Assembly: GCA_027435495.1 (NCBI GenBank)
Contig: DAHZZC010000507.1
Span: 1 to 7,707 of the forward strand
Direction of reading: 5' to 3'
Length of the DNA: 7,707 nt
From: Planctomycetales bacterium
GTDB lineage: Bacteria; Planctomycetota; Planctomycetia; Isosphaerales; Isosphaeraceae
The notes beneath the pieces are model-generated. The model had not been told where the DNA came from. It saw only the letters and a program-made list of their open reading frames with translations, and made no database searches. Shown here one piece after another: positions 6,179 to 7,707 of the stretch. The first letter of the stretch is position 1; each line of letters begins with the position of its first letter. The position numbers and the translations under genes were made by a program.

Positions 6179-6957
6179 TCCCGCGCCGTTATGTGTTCCC
6201 GGGCGTCCTGGAGATGAATTATCAGTCCGGCCGCCGGATGGGCGTGAACGTCTACCTCATCGACGGTGGCTCGGAGTATGCCCTCATCGACGTCGGCTTC
6301 CTCGACGAACTCACCGACGTCCTCGAGCTCATCCGACAGATGGACTTCAGCCTCTCCGCCTGCAAGATGATCATCGCGACCCACGCTGATGTCGACCACA
6401 CCCAGGGCCTCGCCCGCGCCCGCGAGATCCTGAAATGCGAGGTCGTCGCCCACCCGCGCTCCGTTCCCGCCATTGAGGAGGGAGACGAGGTTCTCACCTA
6501 CGCCCGGATCGACGCCCAGGGAATCCACATCCCGATGCCCCGCTGCAAGGTCGACCGGACCATCGACGAGGGGGACAGAATCACCGTCGGCGACCGCGAA
6601 CTGACCGTCTGGAGCACTCCCGGCCACACCGCCGGCCAACTCGCCCTCCGGATGCAGAATCTTCTCTTCTCCGGCGACAACATCTTCCGAGATGGCTGCG
6701 TCGGCGTGATCGACGCCCACCACGGCTCCAGTCTCGTCGACTACATCGAGAGCCTCAGCCGCATCCGAAATTCCGACGTGGAATACCTGCTTCCTTCACA
6801 CGGCCCCATCTTCCGCAAGGACAATCGCCTCCTCGACGCCACCATCGATCGCCTTCGGGGTTACACCCATATGTCCGACTTCGGCACCTGCGCCGTGGAT
6901 TGGCCACTCATGGACGATTGGGAGGAAGAACTGGCGAGCGGGCTCTTTTCTTTCTAA
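6175..6957 (+). CDS. Metallo-beta-lactamase-fold hydrolase with an HxDxDH motif
   Basis: This 260-residue cytoplasmic-type protein has no signal peptide. The MBL fold is read from NVYLIDGGSEYALIDVG (25-41), the metal motif THADVDHTQG (69-78), STPGHTAGQLAL (147-158), FSGDNIF (165-171) and LLPSHGPIF (205-213). Predicted ligands are H70, D72, D74, H75, H151, D168 and H209. Most family members have HxHxDH; here the second His is Asp (codon GAT at 6388-6390). Asp can bind metal, so an active dinuclear Zn, Mn or Fe site is still plausible. The substrate cannot be told: glyoxalase II-like thioesters, lactones and phosphoesters all occur in the superfamily. The ATG is the first start after an in-frame TAA at 6118; the nearest Shine-Dalgarno-like bases (GGGG at 6160-6163) are weak. 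The gene is transcribed away from the envelope operon and ends 42 nt from the converging membrane-protein gene. Confidence 0.92.
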   Translation: MIPRRYVFPGVLEMNYQSGRRMGVNVYLIDGGSEYALIDVGFLDELTDVLELIRQMDFSLSACKMIIATHADVDHTQGLARAREILKCEVVAHPRSVPAIEEGDEVLTYARIDAQGIHIPMPRCKVDRTIDEGDRITVGDRELTVWSTPGHTAGQLALRMQNLLFSGDNIFRDGCVGVIDAHHGSSLVDYIESLSRIRNSDVEYLLPSHGPIFRKDNRLLDATIDRLRGYTHMSDFGTCAVDWPLMDDWEEELASGLFSF

Positions 6958-7020
6958 GCGAATGCAGCAGAATCGTATGAAAATTTCTCTTATGTTGTAT
7001 TATTTTGTGAACGAAATGCT
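6958..7020. other. AT-rich convergent gene junction
   Basis: Positions 6961-7020 are about 30% GC by hand count, while the surrounding DNA is far richer in GC. The patch covers the 42-nt gap between the two converging genes and the last codons of the minus-strand gene. I found no solid hairpin followed by a T-run on either strand, so no terminator is called. Confidence 0.55.
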
Positions 7021-7707
7021 TCCGGATAATTCTATGTGGAAGTTCCGGGGCCGATCGAACAGAACGTCGATCGTAAAATTCCTGAGTTGGCCCTCTAGTG
7101 GCTCGGCCTCGACGACCACCTCGACCGACTCGCCCGCAGGGATCTCCCGGGACGAGACCCTGGGCAGCGCGCACCCGCAACTCGAGCTGATCCGAGCGAT
7201 GGCTGCGGCCCTGTCCGTGCGGTTGTGGACTAGATACCGTACGGGGACGCGATTTTTTCCGCCGTCCTTCAAAGCCTGCGAGTCGACCACAATAGTCTTG
7301 AACGAGGGAGAACCCTCGATCAATGCGCGTTCGATCGGTGAAGATCGATCACTTCCCCACCGTGTCAGCGTCGGGGCCGCGACGATCGCCGGGGCGATGG
7401 CGGACATAACCAGGATCCACGATCCTTGTCGCTGGCGGGGTCTTTCGAGAGTCGTCCTCCGACCCGTCCATGCCAGGAGCGCAAGTGACAAGAGACCGAC
7501 GGCGATGCACGAGGCCGGCAACCACGATCGACTGCGGCGGTCGTCTCCGCCGGGCAGACACTCCTCCGAGGTCGCGATGTGGAGGGCGATTCCATCCCAG
7601 AGGTCCCAAAGCCTCCTCTCGGAGATCCACGTGGGAGGATTGGGGAAGTCGAGGATCTGAACGGATCCCCCGGCGGATCGGAGGACCACGATGAAGTGCC
7701 CGATCCC
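7000..7707 (-). CDS. Membrane protein with C39-peptidase-like end and DUF1573-like domain (5' end off window)
   Basis: The frame is open to the window edge, so the 235 visible residues are the C-terminal part of a longer protein. Counting from the edge, GHFIVVLR (3-10) and VQILDFPNP (16-24) match the His and Asp region of C39-type cysteine peptidases (GHFVVV...VxxxDP), with H4 and D20 as the candidate catalytic pair. The Cys would lie outside the window. Hydrophobic helices follow at about 62-80 and 96-113, joined by an Arg-rich loop. By the positive-inside rule that loop is cytoplasmic, placing both ends in the periplasm. The rest (about 140-225) resembles DUF1573: YLVHNRTDRAA, SSSCGCALP (174-182) and IPAGESVEVVVEAEP, an Ig-like domain common in planctomycetes. 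Its role is unknown; envelope proteolysis or binding is a guess. A GTG at 7689 could be misread as the start, but homology-like sequence continues upstream of it. Confidence 0.8.
   Translation of the reverse strand, partial: GIGHFIVVLRSAGGSVQILDFPNPPTWISERRLWDLWDGIALHIATSEECLPGGDDRRSRSWLPASCIAVGLLSLALLAWTGRRTTLERPRQRQGSWILVMSAIAPAIVAAPTLTRWGSDRSSPIERALIEGSPSFKTIVVDSQALKDGGKNRVPVRYLVHNRTDRAAAIARISSSCGCALPRVSSREIPAGESVEVVVEAEPLEGQLRNFTIDVLFDRPRNFHIELSGSISFTK

Noticed and set aside
5983..6723. Minus-strand open frame of 246 codons opposite the metallo-hydrolase
   Set aside because: It is the mirror of a strongly motif-supported MBL-fold gene. Its Val/Asp/Gly-rich composition is typical of antisense of GC-rich coding DNA.
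6936..6957. Possible intrinsic terminator: GAGCGGGCTC followed by a T-rich run at the end of the hydrolase gene
   Set aside because: The stem is only 3-4 bp with a tiny loop, lies inside the coding sequence, and the T-run is broken. Too weak to call.
7066..7077. Second copy of CGATCGTAAAAT, the sequence around the hydrolase -10 box
   Set aside because: It lies within the DUF1573-like coding region on the opposite strand, with no -35 box seen at the right distance and no gene downstream on that strand in the window.

Overview
The window looks like chromosomal DNA from a high-GC planctomycete, most likely near the Isosphaeraceae. This is an inference from gene content: a transthyretin-like lipoprotein, a large secreted HEAT-type protein of unknown role, a DUF1573-type membrane protein with a C39-peptidase-like domain, and GC-rich coding. 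There is no marker RNA gene to confirm it. No tRNA, rRNA, CRISPR array, insertion sequence or phage gene was seen.

Layout. The left three quarters (1-5738) is one tightly packed minus-strand gene run. In transcription order it holds: a secreted alpha-helical repeat protein (5738-4137), a stand-alone GXGXG (glutamate synthase gamma-like) protein (4153-3479), a small transthyretin-like lipoprotein (3482-3036), a CorA-family metal transporter (3039-1978), the single-strand exonuclease RecJ (1956-169), and the start of another secreted protein that leaves the window (98-1). The first four genes overlap each other (17, 4 and 4 nt) and only 21 nt separate corA from recJ, so co-transcription is very likely. 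A good promoter candidate (TTGACA, 17 nt, TAGGTT) lies at 5986-5958 and would give a 5' leader of roughly 210 nt.

A 436-bp divergent intergenic region (5739-6174) holds that promoter and an opposite-facing one (TTGAGC, 17 nt, TAAAAT; 6095-6123). The second would drive a plus-strand metallo-beta-lactamase-fold hydrolase (6175-6957). That gene converges, across a short AT-rich patch, on the 3' end of a minus-strand membrane protein (7707-7000) whose 5' end is off the window. The visible part of this protein has a C39-peptidase-like end, two membrane helices and a DUF1573-like domain.

How the genes fit together. CorA (divalent cation transport) and RecJ (metal-dependent exonuclease) are adjacent, and two or three envelope proteins share their transcript. 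No single pathway explains the whole run. I do not see a complete new system. The points most worth checking are a substitution in the name-giving DHH motif of RecJ (VHH), an HxDxDH version of the hydrolase metal motif, the C39-like/DUF1573 fusion, the orphan GXGXG protein, and a roughly tenfold excess of the palindrome CGATCG across the window.
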